Shown: positions 1 to 13,762 of the stretch, one piece after another
How positions within the stretch are numbered: position 1 is the first letter of the stretch
Layout: each line of letters begins with the position of its first letter
Source: Pascua guehoae
Lineage: Eukaryota > Basidiomycota > Tremellomycetes > Trichosporonales > Trichosporonaceae
Length of the DNA stretch: 64,000 nt
Assembly (NCBI GenBank): GCA_001600415.1
Contig: BCJX01000013.1
Span: forward strand, 322,753-386,752
Direction of reading: 5' to 3'
Notes under the pieces: model-generated
Told to the model about the DNA's origin: nothing
The model's input: the letters and a program-made list of their open reading frames with translations, nothing else
Database searches by the model: none
Position numbers and translations under genes: made by a program

Positions 1-1012
1 GTGGGTGGGGTTGGCGGTGGGGGTGGGGTTGGCGGTGTGGGTGGGGGTAGGCAGGGGGATGGATGGGGGTACGGCTTTGGTCTCGAGAGAAGAGGAACGG
101 GATCCGCACGACGGGCCGGGAGACGCATCGACGAGCGGACCGTCGACCGCATACCGCAAGACGCAGCTCCCCACAAGGCCACGCAACAGAGCAACTCGAC
201 CTGGCAAGACCAGAAGCAGCACCATACAATTCCGACCTCGACCCAGCATCGTGACTCCCGGTCCAAGGTGTACCAGAACTGACAAAATGGACACCCTTCG
301 GATCCTCGGCTGAATGGCCGAGACCACCGCTGGTATGTAGCACACTCGAGTCTCGTCGCTCGGTTGACGATGGAGCGAAATGGCCTTACCGTGAGCGGGA
401 GTCTTAGGCCCCAGGTTGGAATCGGGTTTCATCACGCTGGGGGGGATGCTGGGAGCTGGACGGGGAACGCACGGTGGGAGGCCAGGAGGCCCACCGACGA
501 CGTGTCTGTCGATATCTGGGGTTCCGTCACACCTGCGGACAAAGAGGGATGTGATGGCTGTACTGTAACCGCGCAGTTTGAACGAGGCAGTTTGGCAACC
601 CGACAGTTTGTGGCGACGTGATAAATGTACTGCAACTGGACAGTTCAGCAACCAGACAGCTTTGGAGAGAGTTTTGTAGCCAGAGAGTTTTGTAGCCAGA
701 CAGTTCAGCAACCAGAGAGTTCTGCAGCCACACTTTCGCAGCGCGACACTTTCGCAACCAGGCAGTTCAGCTACCAGACAGTTTAGCAACAGTTGAGCAA
801 CCAGATGGTTCTGCAAACAGACAGTTCAGCAACCAGACAGTTTAGCAACAGTTGAGCAACAGACAGTTGAGCACCCAGACAGTCCATCAACGGGACAGCT
901 TAATTTTGCATCTGCACCACCATCTCTAGAACAATCGCCTACAAGATGACCCCGCACGCCTCGCATCGACCACGCCCGGGGTCCACCGGCACAACCCGCC
1001 CCCCGACGCCAA
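1..1012. other. Gene-poor left edge with GT-rich and degenerate repeat DNA
   Basis: No convincing gene is seen. The first 60 bases are G/T-rich simple sequence (GGTGGGGTTGGCGGT-like). Bases 640-900 carry degenerate short repeats, listed separately. Short ORFs here have no family resemblance and overlap one another in several frames. Confidence 0.6.
640..900. repeat. Degenerate repeats built on ACAGTT(C/T)AGCAAC
   Basis: The stretch is a string of imperfect copies of a motif such as CCAGACAGTTTAGCAACAG, with variants ending in GTTCTGCAACC or GTTTTGTAGCC. A longer block of about 28 bases (CCAGACAGTTTAGCAAC followed by AGTTGAGCAAC) occurs twice, near 771 and near 832. Spacing is irregular, so this is a decayed satellite or expanded slippage tract rather than a clean tandem array. 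Confidence 0.7.
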
Positions 1013-3480
1013 CTACAGCTTTGCCGCGCCGTCGCCGTCGCGCTTAATCTCCCACGCCTTGATGCCGAAAAAGTCAAACATTTCCCTGCGCGTCGTCGCG
1101 CTCGCCGAGCTGGCCTGCCCGAGCGCCGCGCGGGCGGCAATACCCTGTGCGATAATAGCGAGGCGGAAGAGCATCCAGGCGCGCACCCACTCGAAGCCCG
1201 CAATGGGCCACGTCCAGGGTGTGCGCGGCGCGCCCGTGTCGCCCTTGCCCGGGTTGGCGGCGTAGCCGTCGTTCATGCACTTTACCCACCACTTTTCGAG
1301 GTCGGCGCTCTGCGGGATGCCCGTCTCCGAGCTCGGGAGGCCCTTGAGGCCGAGCGCGAGCGAGGCCGTCGAGCCGAGGCCGATAAAGGCGCGGTCTGCG
1401 GCCGAGAGGGGCGGCATGGAAAAGGCGAGCAGGAGGTTGGAGAGGTCGGCGAGCGGCGAGCCGAGCGTGCAGAGCTCCCAGTCGAGGATGCCGATGACGC
1501 GGGGTTCGGTCGGGTGGAAGATCTGCCGTTAGTGGGGGCTGCAGGTAGTGTGTGTGTGGGCATGTGGACGGAGACGCTGATGCTGGAGGAAGGCAAACGC
1601 GCGGTGATGGACCAGTGGTTGGGCTTGTTCGAAACACCAAGCTGCACCGGATTCCCAGCTTTCTCAAGGTCGAGCCCGGCGGAGAGCGTAGGCTGAACAT
1701 GACCGCCAGGGGATCACACGGGGTGCTCAAGTTCAAACAAACTCGAAACTCTACCACGTTCGGCTCCTCTTAGCACGGCCAACCCGGCCGCTCAATGTTC
1801 CCAGACACTCCCGTTCTCTGGCATGTTTGGCCCAATGTTAGAAGCCCGGCTTCAAGCCGTTCCGAAGCCGTTCTGCCTCGAAGACGTCCACCCCAAATGG
1901 GGTCGACCCGACCGACTCCCAACACCCCCCGTCGCCAGACCATCACCGCCAAACCACCCCCGCACTCAACCTTGCCCTACCACACCCACCCCCCCAACAG
2001 CAGACTCACCAAATTGTCCAGCTTGTAGTCACCATGCACGATACTCTGCCCATGACCCGCGCCCGCGGCCGTGACGCGCTGCGCGCCCTGCTCAAACCAC
2101 GGCCGCAGCTCGTCCGTGTGCACAATGTCGCCGAGGATGCCGCCCGGGTTGGCCGGGACGGGGGCCTGGGACTGGGCGCCGCTGACCTTCAAGAGGCCGC
2201 GGACCTGGCGGGGAAAGTAGGGCTTTGCGACGGGGTCGGGCGCGAACGAGGCGGGAATGTCGAGGGCCTCGATGGGGATTGAGGCGAGGCGGGCGAGGGT
2301 CGAGACGGCCGAGTGCCAGCTGTGGGGTTAGTGGGTGCGGTGGTTGGGAGGGGTCATGCGGGCACGGTGGTATGTGTGCTAAGGTCGTGGTTGTGGGAAG
2401 GAGGTCGGGGGTGCTAGCTAGTTGGTTGTATGTCCTGATGCCATTGCGCGACGCAGGTGGGAAATGAGGAGGTGTGAAGTGGTAATGGAGCGGGGTGCGT
2501 TGTGGCGAGCACGAGACGCTTGCTGGCAACGAAGCCACATTGGCCATGCTGCTAGCAGCGCATCGTCTTCCTGGCCAGCCATAACATCATAGCCCTCAAC
2601 GCCTCCTGCCCATCCCCAGAACCACCAGTTCCACACCACCAGTTCCCCACCACCAGAACCACCACTTCCCCACGACCAGCACCCCACCACACCCACCCCC
2701 CACCCCCAACACTTGACCCAACTCACATGGCAAACCGCTCGTCCTGCTCCAAACCGGGCATCTGGACATCGATAAAGATCCGCCCCTTGAGAAACTCCAT
2801 GACATAGAAGGGCGCACCCGCAATCTCGGCATCCATGCACAGGCAGTAGACGTGGGGGACGGGCACGCGCTGTGCCGGGTCGGCGGCCTTGGCATTGTAC
2901 TTGCCAATCGCGTCGAGAATGAGAAACTCGCGGTCGACGCGGTGCGCCGTCTTGCTCAGCAGCTTGCCGAGGGGCGCGCGGCGGAGGACGTATGAGCGGC
3001 CCGGGGTTTCGAGGAGGTAGGTCGGGTTGGATTGGCCAAACTGGTGTCAGTGGGGTGGGCTGGGGGTGGGTGGGGGGGAGGGTGCGTGTTAAGGAGAGAC
3101 AGGAGGAGAGGAATGCGAGTGCGAGTGCTGCACCTCCTGGTGAGGGCCAGAATCCCCATGGTGATGTACTTGGAAGCTCGGCCCAAGTTGTTACCGCATC
3201 ACGCCTCACAGCACTGCACGCTAGGTCGCAGGAGGGTGCGCCTCGGCTAGACACATGGACTGCTCCTCTACATGGTGGACAGTGTCGGCAAACGGCCACC
3301 AATATCCTCCTCTTCCCCCTTCACACCACCACGACCCCTACTCACCCCAAACTGCTTGACGTTGACGGGGCCCTGGAAGCCCGCAATCTCCTTTTCGAGG
3401 TATGGCTGGAGCTTTGCAAGCTCGAGCGGCGTGCGGACGGCGCCCACCGTCGTGCCGTCCTGGGGCTTGGGTTCGGGCAT
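1013..3480 (-). CDS. Aminoglycoside-phosphotransferase-fold (ACAD10/11-type) kinase-like protein
   Basis: The model has four exons, 3480-3346, 3040-2727, 2319-2010 and 1522-1013, giving 422 residues. All junctions are GT-AG and in phase. The start is the first ATG; codons further upstream in the frame are not ATG. Exon 2 opens with FGQSNPTYLL, the nucleotide-loop region typical of the phosphotransferase domain in ACAD10/ACAD11-like proteins. Exon 3 ends in the Brenner-type catalytic loop HGDYKLDNL (H245, D247, N252), and exon 4 holds the metal-binding aspartate in ILDWELCTLGSPLADL (D267). The acyl-CoA dehydrogenase half of the animal proteins is absent, as in many fungal members. Family knowledge suggests small-molecule or hydroxyacyl-CoA phosphorylation; the substrate is unknown. 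Its introns (305, 407 and 487 nt) are long compared with the ATG22-type gene in this window. Confidence 0.9.
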
Positions 3481-4273
3481 GGCTAACACCTGGGCGTGGG
3501 GGTGGGTAGTTGTTGGATGAGTCGAGAGCGGGGGTGAGCGTAGGAGCCAAAGCTAAGGATTATGCAGTCGGGGCGGTGGGGGTCAAGGTTGCCGGCCGGT
3601 GACAGCAGTGGGGATTATATCAACAAGGCGACAGTGGGTAAAATCGACTTGCGACTTGGGTTGCGAGTTGGGGATACGCATCGCTGGGGACGATGGGAGG
3701 GGGTCGGGTGACAAGTCGTCGTTAGCCGGTGGCCGTGGGCGGCAAAAGTAGCCGGGCGCCGATAACGACACTTTTTTGCAGTGCAGCAGGCAGCAGGTGT
3801 CGTCTCCAGGTGTCCATGCTGTGCAGCCTGTTCTCAGAACATGACAACACCGACGGCCGACGGCATACGGTACTGATCTATTCTGCGCATGCCCAAGAGG
3901 GACCATGCACGGCACGAGGCTAGCATCCATGCAACAAGAACAGGTTTGGCCTGTCAACAGTCTACGGAAGGTGGGCCGGCGACGTCCGATGGTCAGGCAC
4001 GTGTGACGGCAAGAGCTAACAGAGTGTGGCGGCGTCGTACAGAGCACGTACGTAGCAGACTGCAATGGAGACGGATTGTCAGCAGAGTAATCGGCGCCCT
4101 GTGGACCACGGTTGTGGTTGTTGAGACGCACGCAGCACACACTGGCCCGTGCGGTGCGTGCGATCGCAAGGACAGCAGGTTCACGCGAGGTGGCAACACT
4201 TTATCTTTCCACAAACACTACAGCCCAACAGCTGAACACGCCGTTACAGGCATTGCACACTGCACACTGCAGT
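3481..4273. other. Intergenic, no gene seen
   Basis: About 790 bases lie between the stop of the alpha/beta hydrolase gene and the start of the phosphotransferase gene. Open stretches here are short and lack family motifs. It should hold the 3' end of the hydrolase transcript's neighbour and the phosphotransferase promoter. No clear TATA element was found. Confidence 0.5.
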
Positions 4274-6603
<2,330 letters not shown>

Positions 6604-7530
6604 TGGGTTGGTGGGGGTGGTGGTGGTGGTGAAGTGCGGGGGAGGGGAGAGAGGGGGTTGGTTGGGAGTAGTCGGGGTTCTGGGGTTGTGAGTGTGGGGT
6701 GCGAGTTGCGAGTTGAGAGGTAGAGTACCAGTTGGGCGTTGGTTTTGAGCTCGGCGCTTAAAGTGAGTGAGTGGGGAGGTGGGTTGGGGACATGGGTTCG
6801 GCGCTGAGTTTACATGTCGAAGCGAGGCAGAGTCCGAGCTCGGACTCGGAAATGCAGGTGGAGGTGTTGGGGCGCGTAGCTGTCTGTGGCATTGAAACAA
6901 ACGGCCGGGACGGGGTCCAGACGAGGCCAAGACGGGACCGAGACGATGACTGGGGCCGGTGCAAGGTGCGTGCCATGCGGGCCACGTCAGCTAGAGGGGT
7001 CAGCGAGAGGGGCCGAGGTCGCTGTGCCGGGCACGGCCGTGGCGCCGCGTCAGCGGTGGCTAGCGAGGTCGCCAACGTGGTGGGGAGGGGCGGGTGAGGA
7101 CCATGGTGAGCGCGGCCGTAAGCGTGGTGATCACGGCCGTAAGTATGGTGAGCACGGACGCCAGGATGGGGAGCTCGGACGACAAGATGGCGACCGTGAG
7201 CGGCGCACGGATGGGGGCGGGCTTATCCGTCGAGGCCGGATACGCTTTGCCGACAGCCCCATGCTTTCAGCTGTGACAAGTCTGTAGAAATAGACGAATG
7301 GCCGAGGGATAAGCGTCAGGCCCAGTTGAAGACAACTGGAAAGCACCGACCTAACGATCTGCAAGTCGCCACAGACCTGCACAACATCCCATGCATACTC
7401 GAACTGAAAACAGTACACGACCCGTGTACACGTGTACAGGCAACTCACTGTCCTCTGCACATTTGAGCCACTCGGCCTCTACTCCCACCGCACACATCTC
7501 GCCTTGACCAACCCAACGGCTCTCTATCAG
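6604..7530. other. Intergenic, no gene seen
   Basis: This stretch lies between the carboxypeptidase-like gene and the hydrolase gene. A segment at about 7090-7200 has loosely repeated GTGA(G/T)CACGG / CGTAAG(C/T) units. I found no coding segment with a recognisable motif and no TATA element. Confidence 0.5.
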
Positions 7531-10122
7531 TTACCAAGGAATCTCCGTGTTGTGGATAAAAAGCGCGAGATGGCGAATACCCGCAGTAATCTCCTCGCCA
7601 GTTGGCCGGATCTGTGTGGGTGGGAGGAGGAAGCCGTACTGCAGGGTCAGTCTTGTGCAAGTCGGGTGGGGTTTAACATGCTGCTCGCCACACTGTTCAA
7701 CAAGACCACTTTCCACACCAGGAGCGCCTCTTCTCAGGCCCTGGTCACAGGCTCCTTCGAGTACCCATTGTCTGTACTCACAGTACCAGTGTCACGCAGC
7801 TCCGCGGAATACGACCACCGCGTCCGGCCGACACCGTAGACAAAGTCGATCACGTCACCCGCGTGGCTAAAGTCAGCATCTTTCGCAGGTTGTAGTTTAG
7901 GTCGGCAGCTGTGCTGGGTCGCTGGGAAACGCAGAGCCCGAACGGCATTTAAACTAATGGACTGCAAGTGTGCCGTTTATTGGCGACCACTACGGGTCGC
8001 CGGTTGACAGCAGCCAGCACCGGCCAACTGAACCCGCAGCCAGCACCCTTCCAAGCCAACACGCGCAGGCGAAATACCCAGCACACTCGGTCTAGAAACT
8101 CACCGGTAGGTCAGATCACACGCCTGGCCCGTCTCGTAGCCCTCTCCCTGGCTGGTGCGCATGGCCTTGGCCACGCCCAATCCCGCCTCCATGAGGTTCT
8201 CTGCGTCGGGGGGGAAGGCGTCGCACGAATACGCGTACGGGAACATGACTGGTGTGTGAGTGGCTGTACGAACACGACGCAGCAACCCACATAACTGTCC
8301 GTAGCTGTGGAGGTCGAGGAACGCCTTGACCTTGCGCTTGCGCGGTTCGGCTTCGGTGCCGTTGATGATAAAGTTAGCCATGGCGCGAGTTTCATCTGCC
8401 TCGAATGGGCGCTGGCCAGAGTACGTGTCAGAGCACGCGAGGCGCGAGGCGCGGAACATGTAGTCCCAATTTGTGTTGAGGTCGATGCCTGCGTTCGTCA
8501 GTGGTGGATCGCGAGTGGGAAACGCCGGCGTATTGATTGGACAATGGCGCATGCTGCCTTGGCAGTGCGCACAGACACCGAGGCTTGCACGCTACTCACC
8601 CTTGCACAGTAAACCGCCAACGTTTTGCCTGTTCTTCTTCCACATGCGGCTGTGCTCGTGGGAAAAGGCGTAGCCATCGGGGTTGAGAACTGGGACGACG
8701 GTGAACGTAAACGTTCGGAGAAGATCGGCAGCGGTCGAGTTGTCGTCGGCGGCCGCGTCGAGCACCAGCGAGTGCAGGAAGTAGAGCGCAGACGACGGCG
8801 CGACCCACTGGAATGTTAGCTGCGGGTTGAAAGTTGAGGTCAAGGGGAAACATGAGCAGGGCGCGGAGTGCGAGCATATGCCGATGTGAGAGGCAACAGC
8901 ATTGGGTCGTATACCGTCCCCGCCCTGTCTAGCTGCTCGTCTTGTTCTCGACGACCAGACTTATGTGGACAAAACAACGTTGCTTGCCTCTACGTTTTGC
9001 ACAATGTGCGCGTACACTTGAACTCGCGTTGAAGCCGGCCACAAGCTGACTCACCTCGCGGGCATGCTGGCCGGCCTGGACAACAATCTCGAGCTCGGTA
9101 GCATCGTTGCCATCACCGGGGTGATGGTGGTGGATCGCTGCGCGCCACGCTCGGATCGTCCGCCCCTCGGCGGTGGTCCCAATATCAATCGTCGAGAGAT
9201 AGTCGGGAAACGCGGCCATGACCGCATCGGTAAAGCTGTAAATGTTCTCGAGCGTGTGGTACTCGTCATGGAAGGGCGTGTGGATCGACGTCACATTCCA
9301 CTCTGGCGGTGTCGGCTCGGGCTCCTTTGGCGGGTGCGGGTCGTGGTCGGGCGGGTCCTGCGGTTCTCCGGGGTCTTTGGGGTCGGTCGGCTCCCCGGCG
9401 CTACGCACACTCGCGCCGTCGACCAGTGCCTGCACGTCTGGGATCCACGTGTGTACACGTGCGGAGAAGGGGAGGGAGCGGCGCACGGCATCGGCGACGA
9501 GCGGGGGTACGCGGACGTCGAGGGTGGTGGGTGTCGCGCGCCAGACGTCGAGGTAGAGAGACTGCGCGTCAGTGGTGCCGTTGTGGATGAGACAAGGGAA
9601 GGCGAGGGTGGGAAGCAGCCGAGCACAAGTCGGGCTTGGCTGAGCTCGAGTGAAGGAACGTGGGACGGAAGAGGACTGCAGCGTTCTTGGGTAGATAGGT
9701 CGTAGGGGTATTCGCGACATGTGCTGGCAGCGACAGCAGCAGCCAGCTAGTCGACAACACCGAGCAGAGAAGCGGATGCACGGCGCTGTTGGGAGACATG
9801 GCATCCACACCATGCCGGAGATGACGTGCTACGAGATACTCACGTCGAGCATCGTCATGAACTCTTCGCGCACGGCGGGGAGCACGTCTTGCCAGTCGAT
9901 GCGCCACACCTCGTGCCCGTCATATCGCTCCTTGTCGTCTTCGTGTCGGTAGCTTGCCAATGCCGAGTCGGCGATGGACGGAGACGGAGGAAGGTGGGGG
10001 AGGAAGGGTAGCTGGGAATCGGCATTCGAGTCAAATGCCGCTTGCAGTGAGCGGGGGCCTGGTCCTGGTGCTCCCAAGGTGGGAGGTAGGAGGAGGCAGA
10101 GGAGAAGGGGTATTGGGACCAT
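7531..10122 (-). CDS. Secreted M14 metallocarboxypeptidase-like protein (Ecm14-like)
   Basis: The model has seven exons: 10122-9844, 9561-9055, 8807-8600, 8488-8291, 8248-8104, 7866-7782 and 7638-7531. All junctions are in phase and the product is 509 residues. The N-terminus MVPIPLLLCLLLPPTLGAP is a signal peptide. A propeptide-like region runs to about residue 185 and includes an unusual Pro/Asp/Glu stretch at 148-180. The catalytic domain shows zinc ligands in QHAREW (H259, E262) and DLHSYGQ (H392), the Arg127 equivalent in KKNRQ (R322), the Tyr248 equivalent (Y445) and the Glu270 equivalent in ELRDTG (E468). The usual Asn-Arg pair (Asn144/Arg145 of bovine CPA) reads NTNWD (N336, T337), so the substrate-carboxylate arginine is threonine. 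Fungal Ecm14 proteins are described as inactive M14 members, but those lose the Glu. It probably acts in the secretory pathway or outside the cell; activity is uncertain. Confidence 0.9.
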
Positions 10123-11006
10123 GGTTGGGGTGGGAGGTGTAGTGTTGAAGTCAAGTGGAGCGGATGCAAGATAAGTGTGATGGGTGGTGAGTGCCAAGAG
10201 GCAAGAGGGTGGAGGAGGATCGAGTGGGGGGGGATGGTTGGGTGGGTGGATATGGGTGGATGGATGGATGGATGGATGGGTGGACGGAAGTGAGTGAGTG
10301 AGGGGCGCTTGCTGCGCCGAGGGGCATGCCACTTGCCTTCCTCCACCGCTCGGCCAAGTTGGCCAAGGCAGGCAGGCCAGGCGCCAGGCAGCAGGCGGCC
10401 AGGTGGTGCAGGTGGCCAAGCTGGCCAGACACACTGACGGAGTTGGGCCCGGAGTTGGGGCCAGCCTGCCCAGCCTGCCTACTGTAGCTTAGCCTCAACT
10501 GTGGAAACGGGTTGTACGCTAGCGAGCCTTGGAATGGTTGGCCTGTGGCCGAGCCTGGCCCCGTCTGCGCCGCCCGCCACCCGCCCGCTGCAGCCGCCGC
10601 ACTGGCTAGGGCCCAGGGAAACAGGGCGGGCGTGCCCATGTGCATGTGTACAACGTCATCGAGACCGACCGTCCAGTCCGAATTAGCCATTCCGTCCATT
10701 CCGCCATTCCGCCAACAGGCACCCACCAATTCCACCCAGCCAGCCAGATTGCACTTCTTGCAGCATGCAGCTGCGTTGTATGTACATGTACATACAGCTC
10801 CTAACTGGTGACATTAAAACGGCCCGACACCACTTCCCCCCATTGCCCCCCTGCGCCCGCGTCATTCTGCACCGACGGTCATACTCAACCTCATGCATAC
10901 TGGAAACTGCGATTCTATCAAAGAGTTGAACACTCGCGATTCGGCTGACCTCTGCAAGCCACTGATCACTCTGCTCTCACACACTCATACGCACTCGCTG
11001 CCCACT
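10123..11006. other. Intergenic with a GGAT microsatellite; no gene seen
   Basis: This holds the 5' region of the carboxypeptidase-like gene and the 3' flank of the RGG protein gene. A (GGAT/GGAC)n tract lies at about 10245-10285, and AGGCAGGCAGGCC-like imperfect repeats lie around 10360-10400. No coding segment was recognised. Confidence 0.5.
10245..10285. repeat. (GGAT)n tetranucleotide microsatellite
   Basis: GGATGGATGGATGGATGG-type repeats with a few interruptions lie about 130 bases upstream of the carboxypeptidase start. They probably sit in its promoter or 5' UTR. Confidence 0.85.
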
Positions 11007-13762
11007 CTACTCCCAGTCGTGCCCGCCATAACCGCCACGACTTGAGCCACCGCGCCGGTAGTTGCCGTCGCCGTAGCCTTTGCTCTTGTATCCACCACCA
11101 TAGCCGCTTTCGCTGTCCTGGTACTGCCGACGCTCGCCCGAGTTTTGGTTTTGGTACCCGCCACGGCCCCTGTAGCTGCCACGACCGCGGCTGTTGCCGC
11201 CACCACGCGAGTAGCCGCTGTTGCCACCCTCGTAGTCGCGGTGGTTGCTGTATCCCTCGTCGTGCGGCTTGCCCTGGTACTTGTTTTCGTAATTGCTGTT
11301 ATAGTTCTTCTTGTAGTAAGGCTTGCTCTCGTACGTCTTCTCGTACTTGTTTTCGTACTTGTTCTCGTACTTGTTTTCGTACTTGGAGTTGTCGTACTGC
11401 CGGTCGTACGGCTTCTTGTACCCGCCCTCGTACTGCTTGGTGTAGTGGGGCTTGTTAGAAGTGTACTTGTGCGAGTATCCCTCCCCACCGGACGAGTGGT
11501 GCTCGTTGTTGTTGTTGTACTTGTTGTAGTGCGGCTTGTGGCCTTGCTGGTGGTAGCTTGGCTTCGAGTAAGGTCCCTCGCGTGACGAGAACCGAGACGG
11601 GGTGGGAGAAGGCGCACGGGAAGAAGCACGATATTCGCGAGGTGGCTCGGTAAACTGACGGCGAGGAGGAGCAGGAGCAGGAGCAGGAGGCTGCGCCACC
11701 TCCATTACTGGTGCCGGTGCTGCTGCCGCGGGCGCCGCAGCACCAGGCTCCACAAACTTTTCCAACTCATTAATCTGCGCCTTTAGCAGCTCGAGTTGCT
11801 TGACGACCCAGGACGGTGCAGGAGTTGCCTCTACAACGGGTGCCGGCGGCGGCACCACTTCATGGACACTTTGACGACGCGTCGCCTCCGAATAACTTTT
11901 TGCCATATGAGTGTCAATCCTCTCACAAAGTCGCGACAAATCATCACTTACGAAGTGCGACGCTCTGGGCGGGTGGTGGGTGGACGCTCGGCGTAGCGCT
12001 CCACAGGACGTTCACGCTCCACCAGACGCTCCCGCTCCACAACCGATTCTCGACGCTCGTACGTCTTTGGGCGCTCATTTGGCGTGTAGTCGGTCTGGAA
12101 TGATTGACGGCGGGGACGATCCTCACGCTGGCGGTCTTCGCGCGTTGGGGCAGGCGAGCGGCGACTGACGAGGCGAGGCGGCGAGGCATGCTTCTGCGGG
12201 GACGGAACCCGGCGACGAGGAGACGCCGACCTGCCGCGTTGCTGGACATGTGCGCTCTCCTGGGTCCTTCCACGCGCTTCTGCACGCTCACGTGCCGCCT
12301 CGGCGTAGGTACGAGTCGGCGCTGCCGTGGGGGCCGGGGTAGCTACCGGTGCAGGGGCAGCGGGCTGCTTCGGAGCTGACTGAGTATGCATTGCAATGGC
12401 AGCACGGTCAGGGTGGATCACGGGAGCCGAGCCGTTGATGGGCTGGTCTGGGCGTTGAGGCGTCTCCACCTCAATCTTTGGCTGAATCGGAGGGGCAGTA
12501 CTGATCGCACTTGGCGCGCTCGTTGGTTGCTGTGTGTCGCCAACGGCAGCCTGCTGCCTGGCCTTGGCCTGCTTGAGGAGCCTGAGCTTTTCCTTGAGTT
12601 CCTGTTCCCGGCGAGGCGGTCCATCAACAATCTCTCCTTCTTCGGCAGAGTCTTGCCCAGGCGTCTTGGTCTTGTTGGTAGTGTTGGCGGTTGTGGTGGT
12701 CGTGTTGACGTTGCTCCCGTTGTGGATGGCGGCGAGGGGGTTGTCCTTGGGGGGCTCGGTCTCTGTTGGCGACTTGTCCGCCGCAGCTTGAAGGAACGAC
12801 TCGGCCGCACGCTTCACAGAGGTGGCGGGTGACATGACGTCGGTCGGTGACACACTCGGCCGTGACGCGGCACGAGTGCGCTCGACCTGGGCCTTGAATA
12901 GCTTGAGCTTTTCCAGCGAGCTCAACTCGCCTAAAGGAAGAGAAACAATTGGAGACGTGCCCTGGTCCGTGTGAACAGAAGCGTTGTCGGATGTGGCGTT
13001 GTTGGCTGCAGCTGACGTCGTGACGGTGAGGGCTGAAACATGGGCGGCGGGCGCACTAGACGACGTGTGGTTGTTGCTGGGTGCCGCTGGCTGCTGCTGG
13101 CGAGTTTGTGGTGTTGGCGAGTGTTGCCCCTGGCGACCAGCCGCTGCAGCAGCATACGACGGCGTCTCCCCAGAACGATTGTTGCTGCTGTACGAATCAT
13201 GGCCATTCTGTCGATGGCCGTGGGTCCTTTCATCAGACTGCCGCTGTCCATACCGTGTGTCGGGGGGACCCGGCGAGCGTAAACGGGGATCGGTCTGATA
13301 GTCGTGTTGAGGCTGCTGCTGCTGCGCATACTGCGGGCGGTCTTGGCGGTAGTTGTCGTGACGGCGGCTCGGGGTGCCGTGGTCACTCTCATAGGACCGT
13401 AAGCCTTGAGTGTTGCCCATGTTGCTTGGGCTCATGCCGCGTTGATGCTGGTGTGGACTGTCAAAGTTGTTGTGGTTGTAAAAGTCGCCGTTGGACGAGC
13501 CAAATTCATAACCCCCGGGGCCACTGTAGCCATGGCCGTGTCCTCCCATGTGACCGCCGCCGCCGCCGCCGCCGCCACCACCCTCGGAATCAAAGCGGAA
13601 CGAATGGCCCGAGCTCCTGTGTGACGGTGGTGACGATTGAAAGTACGGTGGCTGTCCTTCCATTTCTCGCTGCTCCCGCGCTTGCTGTTTGGCCTTTTTC
13701 TTTGCAGCATAATTGGGGTCGTATCTGTTCCCCTTGTACCGGCCACTGGGATCGAACGACAT
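11007..13762 (-). CDS. Large low-complexity protein with RGG-type tail (putative RNA-binding)
   Basis: The model has two exons, 13762-11952 and about 11895-11007, giving about 899 residues. The acceptor could instead lie 24 bases nearer the donor, after GTGAGAG. No globular domain was recognised. In order, the protein shows a basic start (RYKGNRYDPNYAAKKKAKQQ), a ten-glycine run near residue 60, long Gln/Ser/Asn/His-rich disorder, a helix SLEKLKLFKAQVERTR, an EEGEIVDG acidic motif followed by a Lys/Arg/Gln-rich helix, and an Arg/Ser-rich region (RGRSASPRRRVPSPQ). Exon 2 has a short predicted helix near WVVKQLELLKAQINELEKF, then Lys-Tyr repeats (KYENKYENKYE) and a Gly-Arg tail (RGRGSYRGRGGYQ). 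EEGEI and RGG/RS segments are common in mRNA-processing factors, so a nuclear RNA role is a reasonable guess only. Confidence 0.8.

Noticed and set aside
1..60. Telomere-like G/T-rich repeat at the window edge.
   Set aside because: The units are irregular (GGTGGGGTTGGCGGT-like) and do not form a telomeric repeat; the window edge is arbitrary.
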